Position numbers and translations under genes: made by a program. This document shows positions 32,670 to 42,018 of a DNA stretch of 64,000 nt, piece after piece. The notes under the pieces were generated by a model. It saw nothing but the letters and a program-made list of their open reading frames with translations, was not told the DNA's origin and did no database searches. This DNA comes from Pseudomonadaceae bacterium (lineage in GTDB: Bacteria; Pseudomonadota; Gammaproteobacteria; Pseudomonadales; Pseudomonadaceae): assembly GCA_030602315.1 (NCBI GenBank), contig JAUVZY010000019.1:1-64000 (forward strand), in the 5' to 3' direction. The stretch's first letter is position 1. Each line of letters starts with the position of its first letter.

Positions 32670-33989
32670 TCAGCGATAACGGTACAGCGCGCTGGCGGTC
32701 GCCAGCTCCCACCAGGCGTAGGCCAGCAGGAGGCCGAGGCACACCGGCAGCAGCAGCGCCCAGTGCCAGGCGGGCAGCGGCGCGAGCGGTCGGCGCCACT
32801 GCACCGCCGCCAGGCTGGCCGCGCACACCGCTGCGGCCAGCAGCGCCCCGGCCAACACATCGGTCGGCCAGTGCACCCCCAGATAGACTCGCGACAGGGC
32901 GATGGCGCCGGCCGGCAGGCAGGCCAGTGCCAGCCAGGTCACGCGCATGCGTACCGGCTCGCCGCGCCCGGCCAGCACGCTCAGGGTGAGAAAAAGCGCG
33001 AAGGCGGCCGAGGCATGGCCGCTGGGCAGGCTGTAGGTGGACAGCGGTTCGAGCAGGACTTCAGGGCGAGCCCGGGCAATGCCGTGCTTGAGGTGGTCAT
33101 TGGCCAGCGCGGTACCGAGCAGGGTCAGACCGGCGAACAGGCCGGCGCGCCAGTGGCGCAGCAGCAGTACAAGCAGCACCAGCGCCACACCGGCGTAAAG
33201 CTGCGCGTCGAAATCGCCCAGGCGGGTGATGAACACCATCGCCAGGTCCAGCGACGGCTGTCGTTCGGTCTGAATCAGCTGCATCAATCCTTGGTCGATG
33301 GCGCCAAGCCGCGGCCAGCCGATGAAGATCGCGCTTAGCCAGAGGCCGGTCAGCATGGCCACCAGCGCGCTGGTGTGGCGCACGCCGCGCAGGCTGGCGT
33401 AAAAGCTCAGGGCCAGCAGCAGGGCGAGCGAGGCGGTGATATAGCCCAGTTCGCGCCAGAATCCCTCCGGCAGTGGCAGGCGCAGCGCCGCCCCGGCGGC
33501 CCAGCCGGGCAGCAGGTAAGCCAGCGCCCAGCCGGCCGTGGCGAGCAGCGATACCAGCAAAAAGCGTGGGAACGGCATGTCCAGCATGCCGGCGGTGAGT
33601 GGCAGCATCGGGCGCAGCGGGCCGATGAAGCGGCCCACCAGCAGGCTAACCATGCCATAGCGCTGCATGTACAGTTCGGCGCGCAGCAGCCACTCGGGAT
33701 GGCTGCGGATGCCGCGCAGACGGCGGATATTCTGGTGATAGCGGCGCCCCAGCGCATAGGAGAACAGATCGCCCATCAGGCCGCCGACAAAACCCACGGC
33801 AAGGGTTTCGCCCAGGCCCAGCACGCCGCCGCCGGCCAGCATCGCCAGAGCGAACAGGATCAGCGTGCCGGGCACCAGCAGGCCGATTACCGCCAGGCAC
33901 TCGGCGAAGCTGGCGAGCAGCAGCGCCAGGCCAAGCCACGAGGAGTGCGCGGCGAGCCAGGAGGTGAGCGTGGCGAGCCATTCGGTCAT
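32670..33989 (-). CDS. DedA-PAP2 fusion membrane protein
   Basis: 439 residues. The N-terminal half (about 1-200) is a DedA/VTT domain (FAECLAVIGLLVPGTLILF, GRFIGPLRPMLPLTAGM). The C-terminal half (about 220-430) is a PAP2 phosphatase with KHGIARARPE, SLPSGHASA and SRVYLGVHWPTDV, the full acid-phosphatase triad. It should recycle undecaprenyl pyrophosphate or dephosphorylate lipids, with the DedA part as a lipid flippase. The ATG at 33989 is preferred because AAGGA lies six bases ahead. Confidence 0.9.
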   Translation of the reverse strand: MTEWLATLTSWLAAHSSWLGLALLLASFAECLAVIGLLVPGTLILFALAMLAGGGVLGLGETLAVGFVGGLMGDLFSYALGRRYHQNIRRLRGIRSHPEWLLRAELYMQRYGMVSLLVGRFIGPLRPMLPLTAGMLDMPFPRFLLVSLLATAGWALAYLLPGWAAGAALRLPLPEGFWRELGYITASLALLLALSFYASLRGVRHTSALVAMLTGLWLSAIFIGWPRLGAIDQGLMQLIQTERQPSLDLAMVFITRLGDFDAQLYAGVALVLLVLLLRHWRAGLFAGLTLLGTALANDHLKHGIARARPEVLLEPLSTYSLPSGHASAAFALFLTLSVLAGRGEPVRMRVTWLALACLPAGAIALSRVYLGVHWPTDVLAGALLAAAVCAASLAAVQWRRPLAPLPAWHWALLLPVCLGLLLAYAWWELATASALYRYR

Positions 33990-34098
33990 GGACATTCCTT
34001 AGCGGGCGGCCGGGCGCATCCTGACGGCCCACACGCTTTGAGCACATCCGGTGACGCTATAGTTCCGCGGGCGGCTGTGCGCCCGGAGTGGGGCTGGC

Positions 34099-34104
34099 TA
34101 TAAT
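34099..34104 (+). promoter_or_regulatory. Consensus -10 box of proA
   Basis: A perfect TATAAT lies 33 bases before the proA start. The -35 position (34076-34081, TGTGCG) is poor. This is the most likely promoter for the proA-nadD-rsfS-rlmH cell-wall series. Confidence 0.55.
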
Positions 34105-34137
34105 CTGCCGCTTTTTCCATCGCAGGGGTCGCAAAGC

Positions 34138-35403
34138 ATGACCGAGTCCGTGCAAGAGTACATGATGCGTCTGGGCCAGGCGGCCCGTGAGGCCTCCCGC
34201 GTGCTCGCGCGCGCCAGCACCGCGCAGAAGAACCACGCCCTGCAGGCCGCCGCCGATGCCCTCGATGGCGCGCGCGAGGCGCTGCTGCTGGCCAATCAGC
34301 AGGACCTGGCCGCCGGTGAGGCCAACGGACTGGACGCCGCGATGCTCGACCGCCTGGCGCTGACCGCGCCGCGCATCGACGACATGATCGAAGGGCTGCG
34401 TCAGGTCGCCGGCTTGCCCGATCCGATCGGCGCGATCCGCGACATGCGCTACATGCCCTCGGGCATCCAGGTGGGCAAGATGCGCGTGCCGCTCGGGGTG
34501 ATCGGCATCATCTACGAATCGCGCCCCAACGTGACCATCGACGCCGCCAGCCTGTGCCTGAAGTCCGGCAACGCCACCATCCTGCGCGGTGGCTCCGAGG
34601 CGATCCACTCCAACCGGGCGATCGCCGCGTGCATCCAGCAGGGGCTGGCGGCGGCGGGGCTGCCGGCGGCTTCGGTGCAGGTGGTGGAAACCACCGACCG
34701 TGCCGCGGTCGGCGCGTTGATCACCATGCCCGAGTATGTCGACGTGATCGTGCCGCGCGGCGGCAAGGGGCTGATCGAGCGCATCAGCCGTGACGCCCGG
34801 GTGCCGGTGATCAAGCACCTCGACGGCATCTGCCACGTCTACATCGACCGCGCCGCCGACGAAGGCAAGGCCATCCGGGTGGCCGACAACGCCAAGACCC
34901 AGCGTTTCGCGCCGTGCAACACCATGGAGACGCTGCTGGTGCACGTGGACATCGCCCCGCGCGTGCTGCCGCCTCTGGCCGAGATCTACCGCGCCAAGGG
35001 CGTCGAGCTGCGCGGCTGCGCGCAGACCCGCGCGCTGCTCGGTGAGGGCGTGCTGGCGGCGACCGAGGAGGACTGGGCCACCGAATACAACGCGCCGATT
35101 CTCTCCATCGCGCTGGTCGACTCGCTGGAGGCCGCCATCGCGCATATCAATCGCTATGGCTCCAAGCACACCGATGCGATCGTCACCGAGAACTTCACCG
35201 ATGCGCGGCGCTTTCTCACCGAGGTGGATTCCGCCTCGGTCATGGTCAACGCCTCGACGCGCTTTGCCGATGGCTTCGAATACGGCCTCGGCGCGGAGAT
35301 CGGCATCTCCACCGACAAGCTGCATGCCCGTGGGCCGGTGGGCCTGGAAGGGCTGACCAGCGAGAAGTACGTGGTGTTCGGCGACGGACACGTGCGCACC
35401 TGA
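34138..35403 (+). CDS. proA: Gamma-glutamyl phosphate reductase
   Basis: Second step of proline synthesis: NADPH-dependent reduction of glutamyl-5-phosphate to the semialdehyde. 421 residues of the aldehyde-dehydrogenase fold, with catalytic Cys260 ([14 protein letters not shown]) and the conserved [14 protein letters not shown] and LRGGSEA motifs. The stop TGA shares one base with the nadD start (TGATG). It heads a tightly packed cell-wall and cofactor gene series. Confidence 0.96.
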   Translation: MTESVQEYMMRLGQAAREASRVLARASTAQKNHALQAAADALDGAREALLLANQQDLAAGEANGLDAAMLDRLALTAPRIDDMIEGLRQVAGLPDPIGAIRDMRYMPSGIQVGKMRVPLGVIGIIYESRPNVTIDAASLCLKSGNATILRGGSEAIHSNRAIAACIQQGLAAAGLPAASVQVVETTDRAAVGALITMPEYVDVIVPRGGKGLIERISRDARVPVIKHLDGICHVYIDRAADEGKAIRVADNAKTQRFAPCNTMETLLVHVDIAPRVLPPLAEIYRAKGVELRGCAQTRALLGEGVLAATEEDWATEYNAPILSIALVDSLEAAIAHINRYGSKHTDAIVTENFTDARRFLTEVDSASVMVNASTRFADGFEYGLGAEIGISTDKLHARGPVGLEGLTSEKYVVFGDGHVRT

Positions 35404-36053
35404 TGAGTCGCGCGGCCCGTATCGGCATTCTTGGCGGCACCTTCGATCCGGTGCACATCGGTCACCTGCGCAGTGCGCTGGAGGTGGCCGAGTTGCTGGA
35501 ACTCGACGAGCTGCGGCTGATTCCCAGCGCGCGTCCGCCGCACCGGGAAACGCCCAGCAGCTCGGCCGAGCATCGCCTGGCGATGGTCCGGCTGGCAGTC
35601 GAGGCCGTTGTACCGCTGGCCGCGGATGATCGTGAACTGGCGCGGGCGCGGCCGTCGTACACCATCGAGACGCTGGAGTCGCTGCGCGCCGAACTGGGCG
35701 AGCAGGCCCAGCTGTTTCTGCTGGTCGGCTGGGATGCGTTCTGCGGGCTGCCGACCTGGCATCGCTGGACCGAGCTGCTCGACCACTGCCATATCCTGGT
35801 GTTGCAGCGTCCCGACGCCAACAGCGATGCCCCCGAAGCACTGCGCAACCTGCTGGCGGCGCGCAACGTCGCCGATCCGCTGACGCTCTGTGGCGCCGCC
35901 GGCCAGATCAGCTTCGTCTGGCAGACACCGCTCGCGGTGTCGGCGACGCAAATCCGACAATTGCTGGCCAATGGCCGTTCGGCGCGCTTTCTGGTGCCTG
36001 ATGCCGTGCTGGCCTATATCCATGCCCAGGGTCTTTACCGGGCGACGAACTGA
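35403..36053 (+). CDS. nadD: Nicotinate-nucleotide adenylyltransferase
   Basis: Makes nicotinic acid adenine dinucleotide in NAD synthesis. 216 residues with the nucleotidyltransferase motif [12 protein letters not shown] and a C-terminal [12 protein letters not shown] (the S-x-T/S-x-x-R motif). The start overlaps the proA stop by one base. The sequence after the first strand carries PPHRE, which orients the substrate. Confidence 0.95.
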   Translation: MSRAARIGILGGTFDPVHIGHLRSALEVAELLELDELRLIPSARPPHRETPSSSAEHRLAMVRLAVEAVVPLAADDRELARARPSYTIETLESLRAELGEQAQLFLLVGWDAFCGLPTWHRWTELLDHCHILVLQRPDANSDAPEALRNLLAARNVADPLTLCGAAGQISFVWQTPLAVSATQIRQLLANGRSARFLVPDAVLAYIHAQGLYRATN

Positions 36054-36067
36054 GGTTGTAACTCCCC

Positions 36068-36427
36068 ATGCAAAATGAAACATTGGTCCAGCTGGCCGTC
36101 GATGCCCTCGAAGAGCTCAAGGGCAAGGACATCGTCACCATCGACGTGCGCGAAAAGACCAGCGTGACCGACTACATGATCATCGCCTCCGGCACCTCCA
36201 GCCGGCACGTCAAATCCCTGGTTGAGAACGTCCTGGAGAAGGTCAAGGAGCAGGGTGTGCGCCCGCTGGGTAGCGAAGGCCTGGAGGGCGGCGAGTGGGC
36301 CCTGCTGGACCTGGGCAATGTGGTGGTCCACGTGATGCAGGTGCCCACGCGCCAGTTCTACGATCTCGAACGCCTCTGGCAAGGTGCCGAGCAGAGCCGT
36401 GCCCAGCACGGCCCCGACGCCGAGTAA
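36068..36427 (+). CDS. rsfS: Ribosome silencing factor RsfS
   Basis: A 119-residue protein of the RsfS/YbeB/Iojap family that binds uL14 and blocks 50S-30S joining in starved cells. The family core [23 protein letters not shown] (split around the ASG turn) and the end [16 protein letters not shown] are clear. It lies between nadD and rlmH, the order seen in most gammaproteobacteria. Confidence 0.95.
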   Translation: MQNETLVQLAVDALEELKGKDIVTIDVREKTSVTDYMIIASGTSSRHVKSLVENVLEKVKEQGVRPLGSEGLEGGEWALLDLGNVVVHVMQVPTRQFYDLERLWQGAEQSRAQHGPDAE

Positions 36428-36436
36428 GGTCCCGCC

Positions 36437-36904
36437 GTGCGCCTGAAGCTGATTGCCGTCGGCTCGCGCATGCCGCGCTGGGTGGAAGAGGGCTGGCAGG
36501 AGTACGTCAAGCGCCTGCCGCCGGAGCTGCCCCTGGAGCTGGTGGAGATTCCGTTGCACACCCGCGGCAAGAACGCCGACGTGGCACGGTTGATCCGCCA
36601 GGAAGGCGAGGCGATGCTGGCCAAGGTGCAGCCGGGCGAGCGCATCGTCACCCTCGAGGTGGGCGGGCGGGCCTGGAGCACCGAGCAGCTGGCCGCCGAG
36701 CTGGAGCGCTGGCGCCTGGACGCGCGCACCGTCAACCTGATGGTCGGAGGCCCGGAAGGCCTGGCGCCGGAAGTCTGCGCGCGTAGCGAGCAGCGCTGGT
36801 CACTGTCGCCTTTGACCTTGCCGCACCCGTTGGTGCGCATCCTGATCGGCGAGCAGATTTATCGGGCCTGGACCGTGTTGTCCGGTCATCCCTATCACAA
36901 GTAG
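36437..36904 (+). CDS. rlmH: 23S rRNA pseudouridine1915 N3-methyltransferase
   Basis: A 155-residue SPOUT-class methyltransferase that modifies the helix-69 pseudouridine at position 1915. It has the knotted SAM site [13 protein letters not shown] and the C-terminal [18 protein letters not shown] (all within the last 50 residues). The start codon is GTG at 36437. The length equals the E. coli protein. Confidence 0.96.
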   Translation: MRLKLIAVGSRMPRWVEEGWQEYVKRLPPELPLELVEIPLHTRGKNADVARLIRQEGEAMLAKVQPGERIVTLEVGGRAWSTEQLAAELERWRLDARTVNLMVGGPEGLAPEVCARSEQRWSLSPLTLPHPLVRILIGEQIYRAWTVLSGHPYHK

Positions 36905-36913
36905 TACCCGCCG

Positions 36914-38824
36914 ATGCCGCAGCCGATACCGCTCAAGGACCACGAGAAGGACGCCCGTCTGATCCGCGCGCGGGCGATCGTCGGTGGCGTGATCGTGCTG
37001 CTGCTGATTGGCGCCCTGCTGGCGCGCATGTACTACCTGCAGGTGATCCAGTACGAGCATCACTCGACGTTGTCGGAGAACAACCGGGTGCATGTGCAGC
37101 CGATTCCGCCGACCCGCGGGCTGATCTTCGACCGCAAGGGACGTATCCTCGCCGACAACCGGCCAAGTTTCAGCCTGACCGTGACCCGCGAGCGCGCCGG
37201 TGACTGGCGCGCCGTGCTGGATGTGCTGGTCGAGGTGCTGGAGCTGGCGCCGGAGGACCGCGCGCAGTTCGAGAAGCGCGTGTTGCAGGGGCGTCGGCCG
37301 TTCGAGCCGGTGCCGATTCTGTTCGAACTCTCCGAGGAGCAGATCGCCCGGGTCGCGGTCAATCAGTTCCGCCTGCCTGGGGTGGAGGTTGCCGCCCAGC
37401 TGGTGCGCCATTACCCGCATGCCGAGCACTTCGCCCATTCGGTCGGCTACGTCGGGCGCATCAACGAGCAGGAGCTCAAATCCCTGCCGACCAGCCTGAA
37501 GATCCTCGATCCGGTCGATTACAGCGGTACCCACCACATCGGCAAAACCGGCATCGAGAAGTTCTACGAAGAGCAGTTGCACGGCAAGGTCGGCTACGAA
37601 GAGGTGGAAACCAACGCGCGCGGGCGGGTACTGCGGGTGCTCAAGCGCACCGATCCAGTCCCCGGTTCGGATGTGGTGCTAAGCCTTGACCTGGACCTGC
37701 AGGCGGCCGCCGAAGCCGCGCTGGGCGGGCGGCGTGGCGCGGTGGTGGCGCTGCAGCCATCCACCGGCGAGGTGCTGGCGATGGTCAGCCAGCCGAGTTT
37801 CGACCCCAACCTGTTCGTCACCGGCATCAGCTTCAGGGCCTATGCCGAGCTGCGCGATTCGATCGACCGGCCCTTGTACAACCGGGTGCTGCGCGGGCTG
37901 TACCCGCCGGGCTCGACCATCAAGCCGATGATGGTGGTGGCCGGGCTCGACAGCGGCGTGGTGACTACCGAGACCCGGGTGTTCGACCCCGGCTTCTACC
38001 AACTGCCCAACGTCAAGCACAAGTACCGCAACTGGAACCGCTATGGCGATGGCTGGGTGGACCTGGAGATGGCCATCGCGCGCTCCAACGACACCTTCTT
38101 CTACGACATGGCCCACAAGATGGGCATCGATCGCATGCACCATTACATGACCCTGTTCGGCCTTGGCCAGCGGGTGTCGCTGGACATGAACGAGGAAACC
38201 GCCGGGCTGATGCCCTCGCGCGAGTGGAAGCGCGCCCGCTACAGGCAGTCCTGGTATCCGGGCGAGACCGTGATCCTCGGCATCGGCCAGGGGTACATGC
38301 AAGCCACGCCACTGCAGCTGGCCCAGGCCACCGCGCTGATGGCCACCCGTGGCAAGTGGATTCGCCCGCACCTGGCCAAGAGCGTCGGCGGCCAGCAGCC
38401 GGTCGACCCCAATCCGCTGCCGGACATCAAGCTGCGCGACCCCAGGTTCTGGGACGCCTCGCAGCGGGGCATGGAAAAGGTCCTGCATCACGAGCGCGGC
38501 ACCGCCAAGAAGGTCGGCGACACCGCGGTCTACCGCATCGCCGGCAAGAGCGGCACCGCGCAGGTGGTGGCCATCAAGCAGGGCGAGAAGTACGACAGCA
38601 GCAAGCTCAATGAACGTCACCGCGACCACGCCTTGTTCGTCGGCTTTGCCCCGGCGGAAAACCCGCAGATCGTCGTGTCGGTGATGGTGGAGAACGGCGA
38701 ATCGGGCTCCGGCGTCGCCGCGCCGGTGGTCAAGGCGGTGATGGACGCCTGGCTGCTCGACGAGACCGGTCAGTTGAAGGCCGAATACCGGCTGCCGGCG
38801 ACCCAGGAGGTCTCGCACCGATGA
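36914..38824 (+). CDS. mrdA: Penicillin-binding protein 2 (elongasome transpeptidase)
   Basis: A class B PBP that cross-links peptidoglycan during rod elongation and pairs with RodA. It is 636 residues: a cytoplasmic tail, one membrane helix (about 20-42), a pedestal domain and a transpeptidase domain. The active-site motifs are S334-T-I-K337, SND (in AIARSNDTFF) and K545-S-G-T. The stop overlaps the rodA start (ATGA). Also known as pbpA in pseudomonads. Confidence 0.97.
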   Translation: MPQPIPLKDHEKDARLIRARAIVGGVIVLLLIGALLARMYYLQVIQYEHHSTLSENNRVHVQPIPPTRGLIFDRKGRILADNRPSFSLTVTRERAGDWRAVLDVLVEVLELAPEDRAQFEKRVLQGRRPFEPVPILFELSEEQIARVAVNQFRLPGVEVAAQLVRHYPHAEHFAHSVGYVGRINEQELKSLPTSLKILDPVDYSGTHHIGKTGIEKFYEEQLHGKVGYEEVETNARGRVLRVLKRTDPVPGSDVVLSLDLDLQAAAEAALGGRRGAVVALQPSTGEVLAMVSQPSFDPNLFVTGISFRAYAELRDSIDRPLYNRVLRGLYPPGSTIKPMMVVAGLDSGVVTTETRVFDPGFYQLPNVKHKYRNWNRYGDGWVDLEMAIARSNDTFFYDMAHKMGIDRMHHYMTLFGLGQRVSLDMNEETAGLMPSREWKRARYRQSWYPGETVILGIGQGYMQATPLQLAQATALMATRGKWIRPHLAKSVGGQQPVDPNPLPDIKLRDPRFWDASQRGMEKVLHHERGTAKKVGDTAVYRIAGKSGTAQVVAIKQGEKYDSSKLNERHRDHALFVGFAPAENPQIVVSVMVENGESGSGVAAPVVKAVMDAWLLDETGQLKAEYRLPATQEVSHR

Positions 38825-39969
38825 ACACCACGTTCAATCGCGCGCTTTCTTCGGAGAAGGACGGCCTGCGCCGGCGCAGCAGCCTGCTGCAGCGGCTGCA
38901 CATCGACGGCCAACTGATGTTACTGCTGCTGACGCTGGGGCTGGTTGGCCTGACCATCCTCTATTCGGCCGGCGGCAAGAACTGGGATCTGGTGCTGCGC
39001 CAGGCGGTGTCCTTTGGGATCGGCCTGACGGCCGCGGTGGTCATCGCCCAGTTCAATCCGCGCTTCATGGCGCGCTGGGTGCCGCTGGCCTATCTGGTCG
39101 GCGTGGGCCTGCTGCTGTGGGTGGAGTTTCTCGGCCATACGGCGATGGGGGCGACGCGCTGGATCAACATTCCCGGCGTGGTGCGCTTCCAGCCTTCGGA
39201 GGTGATGAAGCTGGTGATGCCGGCAACCATCGCCTGGTACCTGTCCGGGCGCAGCCTGCCGCCGAATCTCAAGCACACGGCGGTGGCGCTGATGCTGATC
39301 GCGGTGCCCTTCGTGCTGGTGGTGCGCCAGCCGGATCTGGGCACCTCGCTGCTGATCCTGGCCTCCGGCGCCTTCGTACTGTTCATCGGCGGGCTGCGCT
39401 GGCGCTGGATCTTCGGCGCCATCACGGCGGCGGTGCCCGTGGCGGTCGGCATGTGGTACTTCGTCATGCACGAATACCAGAAGCAGCGCGTGCGGACCTT
39501 CCTCGACCCGGAAAGCGACCCGCTGGGCACGGGCTGGAACATCATCCAGTCCAAGGCGGCGATCGGCTCGGGCGGGGTGTTCGGCAAGGGCTGGCTGCAA
39601 GGTACCCAGTCACATCTGGACTTTTTGCCCGAGAGCCACACCGACTTTATCATTGCGGTGCTGGCCGAGGAGTTCGGTCTGGTCGGCGTGGCATTGCTGC
39701 TGCTGCTCTACGTGCTGCTGATCGCCCGCGGGCTGGTCATCACCATCCAGGCCCAGACACTGTTCGGCAAGCTGCTGGCGGGAGCGATCACGCTCACCTT
39801 CTTCGTCTACGTTTTCGTCAACATCGGCATGGTCAGCGGACTGTTGCCGGTGGTTGGGGTGCCGCTGCCGTTCGTGAGCTATGGCGGTACCTCGCTGGTG
39901 ACCCTGCTGTCAGGGTTCGGGGTCTTGATGTCGATTCACACCCATAAAAAGTGGATCACGAAGGTTTGA
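38821..39969 (+). CDS. rodA: Rod shape-determining glycosyltransferase RodA
   Basis: A SEDS-family peptidoglycan polymerase, 382 residues with about ten membrane segments. Signatures are WINIPGVVRFQPSEVMKLVM, RQPDLGTSLLI and, near the C-terminus, PLPFVSYGGTSLV. Coupled to mrdA by a 4-base overlap; mltB starts 3 bases after its stop. Confidence 0.97.
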   Translation: MNTTFNRALSSEKDGLRRRSSLLQRLHIDGQLMLLLLTLGLVGLTILYSAGGKNWDLVLRQAVSFGIGLTAAVVIAQFNPRFMARWVPLAYLVGVGLLLWVEFLGHTAMGATRWINIPGVVRFQPSEVMKLVMPATIAWYLSGRSLPPNLKHTAVALMLIAVPFVLVVRQPDLGTSLLILASGAFVLFIGGLRWRWIFGAITAAVPVAVGMWYFVMHEYQKQRVRTFLDPESDPLGTGWNIIQSKAAIGSGGVFGKGWLQGTQSHLDFLPESHTDFIIAVLAEEFGLVGVALLLLLYVLLIARGLVITIQAQTLFGKLLAGAITLTFFVYVFVNIGMVSGLLPVVGVPLPFVSYGGTSLVTLLSGFGVLMSIHTHKKWITKV

Positions 39970-39971
39970 AC

Positions 39972-40988
39972 ATGACTTCCTTGATTGAACGTGGCCAGCT
40001 GTGGAGCTCGCGCGTGTTGCGCGGGCTGGGTCTGGCTGGCGCCCTGCTGGGCAGCGCTTCGGCAGTCGCCGCCTACCAGGGCGAGGCGGTCGATGTCTTC
40101 ATCGACGAAATGACCCGCGAGCACGGCTTCGCTCCCGAGCAGCTGCGCCAGGTGTTCGACCAGGCCGAGCGCAAGCAGGCGATCCTTGATGCGATTTCCC
40201 GGCCCGCCGAGCGCGTCAAGCCGTGGAAGGAGTACCGGCCGATTTTCATCACCGATTCGCGCATCGCCCAGGGCGTCGACTTCTGGCGCCAGCACGAAGC
40301 GGCCCTGGCGCGTGCCGAGGCCGAATACGGCGTGCCGGCACAGGTGATCGTGGCGATCATCGGCGTCGAGACCTTCTACGGCCGCAACACCGGCAGCCAC
40401 CGGGTGATCGACGCGCTGTCGACCCTGGGCTTCGATTACCCGCCGCGCCAGCCGTTCTTCCGCAACCAACTCAAGGAGTACCTGCTGTTGGCCCGCGAGG
40501 AGCAGATCGATCCTCTGGCGATCAAGGGCTCCTATGCCGGCGCGATGGGGCTGCCACAGTTCATGCCGGGCAGCTTCCGCGCCTATGCCGTGGATTTCGA
40601 CGGGGACGGTCGCATCGACATCTGGAACAACCCGGTCGATGCCATCGGCAGTGTGGCCAGCTACTTCAAGGCCCACGGCTGGAGCCAGGGGCAGCCGGTG
40701 GTGGCGCGCGCCGAGGTGCGCGGCAAGCGCTTCGAGGAAGGCCTGACCCAGGGCCTGGAGTCGACCAAGAACGCCGGACAGCTGCGTGCGCTCGGCTGGC
40801 GCAGTCGCCAGCCGCTGGCCGAAGAGACCGCCGTCACCGCGTTTCGTCTGGAAGGCGCCGAGGGCGACGAGTACTGGATCGGCCTGCCGAACTTCTACGT
40901 CATCACCCGCTACAACCGGAGCGTGATGTACGCCATGGCGGTGCATCAGCTGGCCGAGCAGCTGGCAGCGGCGCGAGGCAAGTCATGA
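39972..40988 (+). CDS. mltB: Lytic murein transglycosylase B
   Basis: A 338-residue glycoside hydrolase family 103 enzyme that cleaves glycan strands to 1,6-anhydro-muropeptides. Catalytic Glu133 lies in IIGVETFYGRNTG, and SYAGAMGLPQFMPGSF is another hallmark. It has an N-terminal signal or anchor (LGLAGALLGSASAVAA) without a lipobox, so it is probably a soluble form such as SltB1. The ATG at 39972 is preferred over an in-frame GTG inside rodA because of GAAGG seven bases ahead. Confidence 0.93.
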   Translation: MTSLIERGQLWSSRVLRGLGLAGALLGSASAVAAYQGEAVDVFIDEMTREHGFAPEQLRQVFDQAERKQAILDAISRPAERVKPWKEYRPIFITDSRIAQGVDFWRQHEAALARAEAEYGVPAQVIVAIIGVETFYGRNTGSHRVIDALSTLGFDYPPRQPFFRNQLKEYLLLAREEQIDPLAIKGSYAGAMGLPQFMPGSFRAYAVDFDGDGRIDIWNNPVDAIGSVASYFKAHGWSQGQPVVARAEVRGKRFEEGLTQGLESTKNAGQLRALGWRSRQPLAEETAVTAFRLEGAEGDEYWIGLPNFYVITRYNRSVMYAMAVHQLAEQLAAARGKS

Positions 40989-41971
40989 GGCACGTCGGCA
41001 GCTTATCGCTAGGGTTGGCCCTGGCGGCGTTGGCGGTGCTCGCCGGCTGCTCCAGCGGCCCGGCGCCGCGCCAGGAACCCACCCCCGAGCGCAAGCCGCA
41101 GGCGCAAGCCTACCCGCGTCCGCTCAAGGACGGCGCGCCCTGGTGGGACGTGGATGTGTCCAAGATCGCCGATGCGGTGCCCACGCCGCATCGCGGTCCG
41201 GTGAAGGCCAATCCCTACACCGTGCTCGGCCAGACCTACTACCCGATCCAGGATGCCCGCAACTACTCGGTGGTCGGCACCGCGTCCTGGTACGGCACCA
41301 AGTTCCATGGTCAGGCCACCGCCAACGGCGAGCAGTACGACCTCTACGGTATGACCGCCGCGCACAAGACTCTGCCGCTGCCCAGCTACGTGCGGGTGAC
41401 CAACCTGGAAAACCAGCGCAGCGTGATCCTGCGGGTGAACGATCGCGGACCGTTCTATTCCGATCGGGTGATCGACCTGTCGTTCGCCGCAGCGAAGAAA
41501 CTCGGCTTTGCCGAGCGCGGTACCGCCCGGGTGAAGGTCGAAGGCATCGATCCCGAGCAGTGGTGGGCGCAGCGGGGCCAGACGCCGCCGATGGTGCTGG
41601 CCGAACCGGTGCGCGTGACCCCGGTAACCGTCGGGCCGGCGCTGGAGACTTACACGCCGCCGCCTTCGCAGCATGCCGCGGCGGTGCTGCCGCTGCAGGT
41701 CGAGGGGCAGTCTGCCGGGCGCGCGGCCGCCGGCGCGGGGCTCTATCTTCAGGTTGGCGCCTTTGCCAATCCCGACGCCGCGCAGTTGCTAAAGGACAAG
41801 CTCAGTGGCATGGTCACCGCTCCGGTTTTCATCAGCTCCGTGGTGCACAACCAGCGGGTTCTGCATCGGGTCCGCCTTGGACCGATCGCTTCGAACGACG
41901 AAGCCAGCCAACTGGAGCAGAGCGTTCGCCTGGCCAACCTCGGCGTGCCGCGCCGGGTGATGCCGGACTGA
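40985..41971 (+). CDS. rlpA: Rare lipoprotein A, septal lytic transglycosylase
   Basis: A 328-residue outer-membrane lipoprotein (lipobox LAGC, Cys22). It has a double-psi beta-barrel (ASWYGTKFHGQATANGEQYD...RVNDRGPF) and a C-terminal SPOR domain (YLQVGAFANPDAAQLL). The Asp and His spaced eight apart in YDLYGMTAAH correspond to the catalytic pair of P. aeruginosa RlpA, which cuts denuded glycans at the septum. The start overlaps the mltB stop (ATGA). Confidence 0.95.
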   Translation: MRHVGSLSLGLALAALAVLAGCSSGPAPRQEPTPERKPQAQAYPRPLKDGAPWWDVDVSKIADAVPTPHRGPVKANPYTVLGQTYYPIQDARNYSVVGTASWYGTKFHGQATANGEQYDLYGMTAAHKTLPLPSYVRVTNLENQRSVILRVNDRGPFYSDRVIDLSFAAAKKLGFAERGTARVKVEGIDPEQWWAQRGQTPPMVLAEPVRVTPVTVGPALETYTPPPSQHAAAVLPLQVEGQSAGRAAAGAGLYLQVGAFANPDAAQLLKDKLSGMVTAPVFISSVVHNQRVLHRVRLGPIASNDEASQLEQSVRLANLGVPRRVMPD

Positions 41972-42018
41972 ATCCAACCCAGCCTTCGGGCGTCCAATCC
42001 ATCCCACACCGAGAAGCG

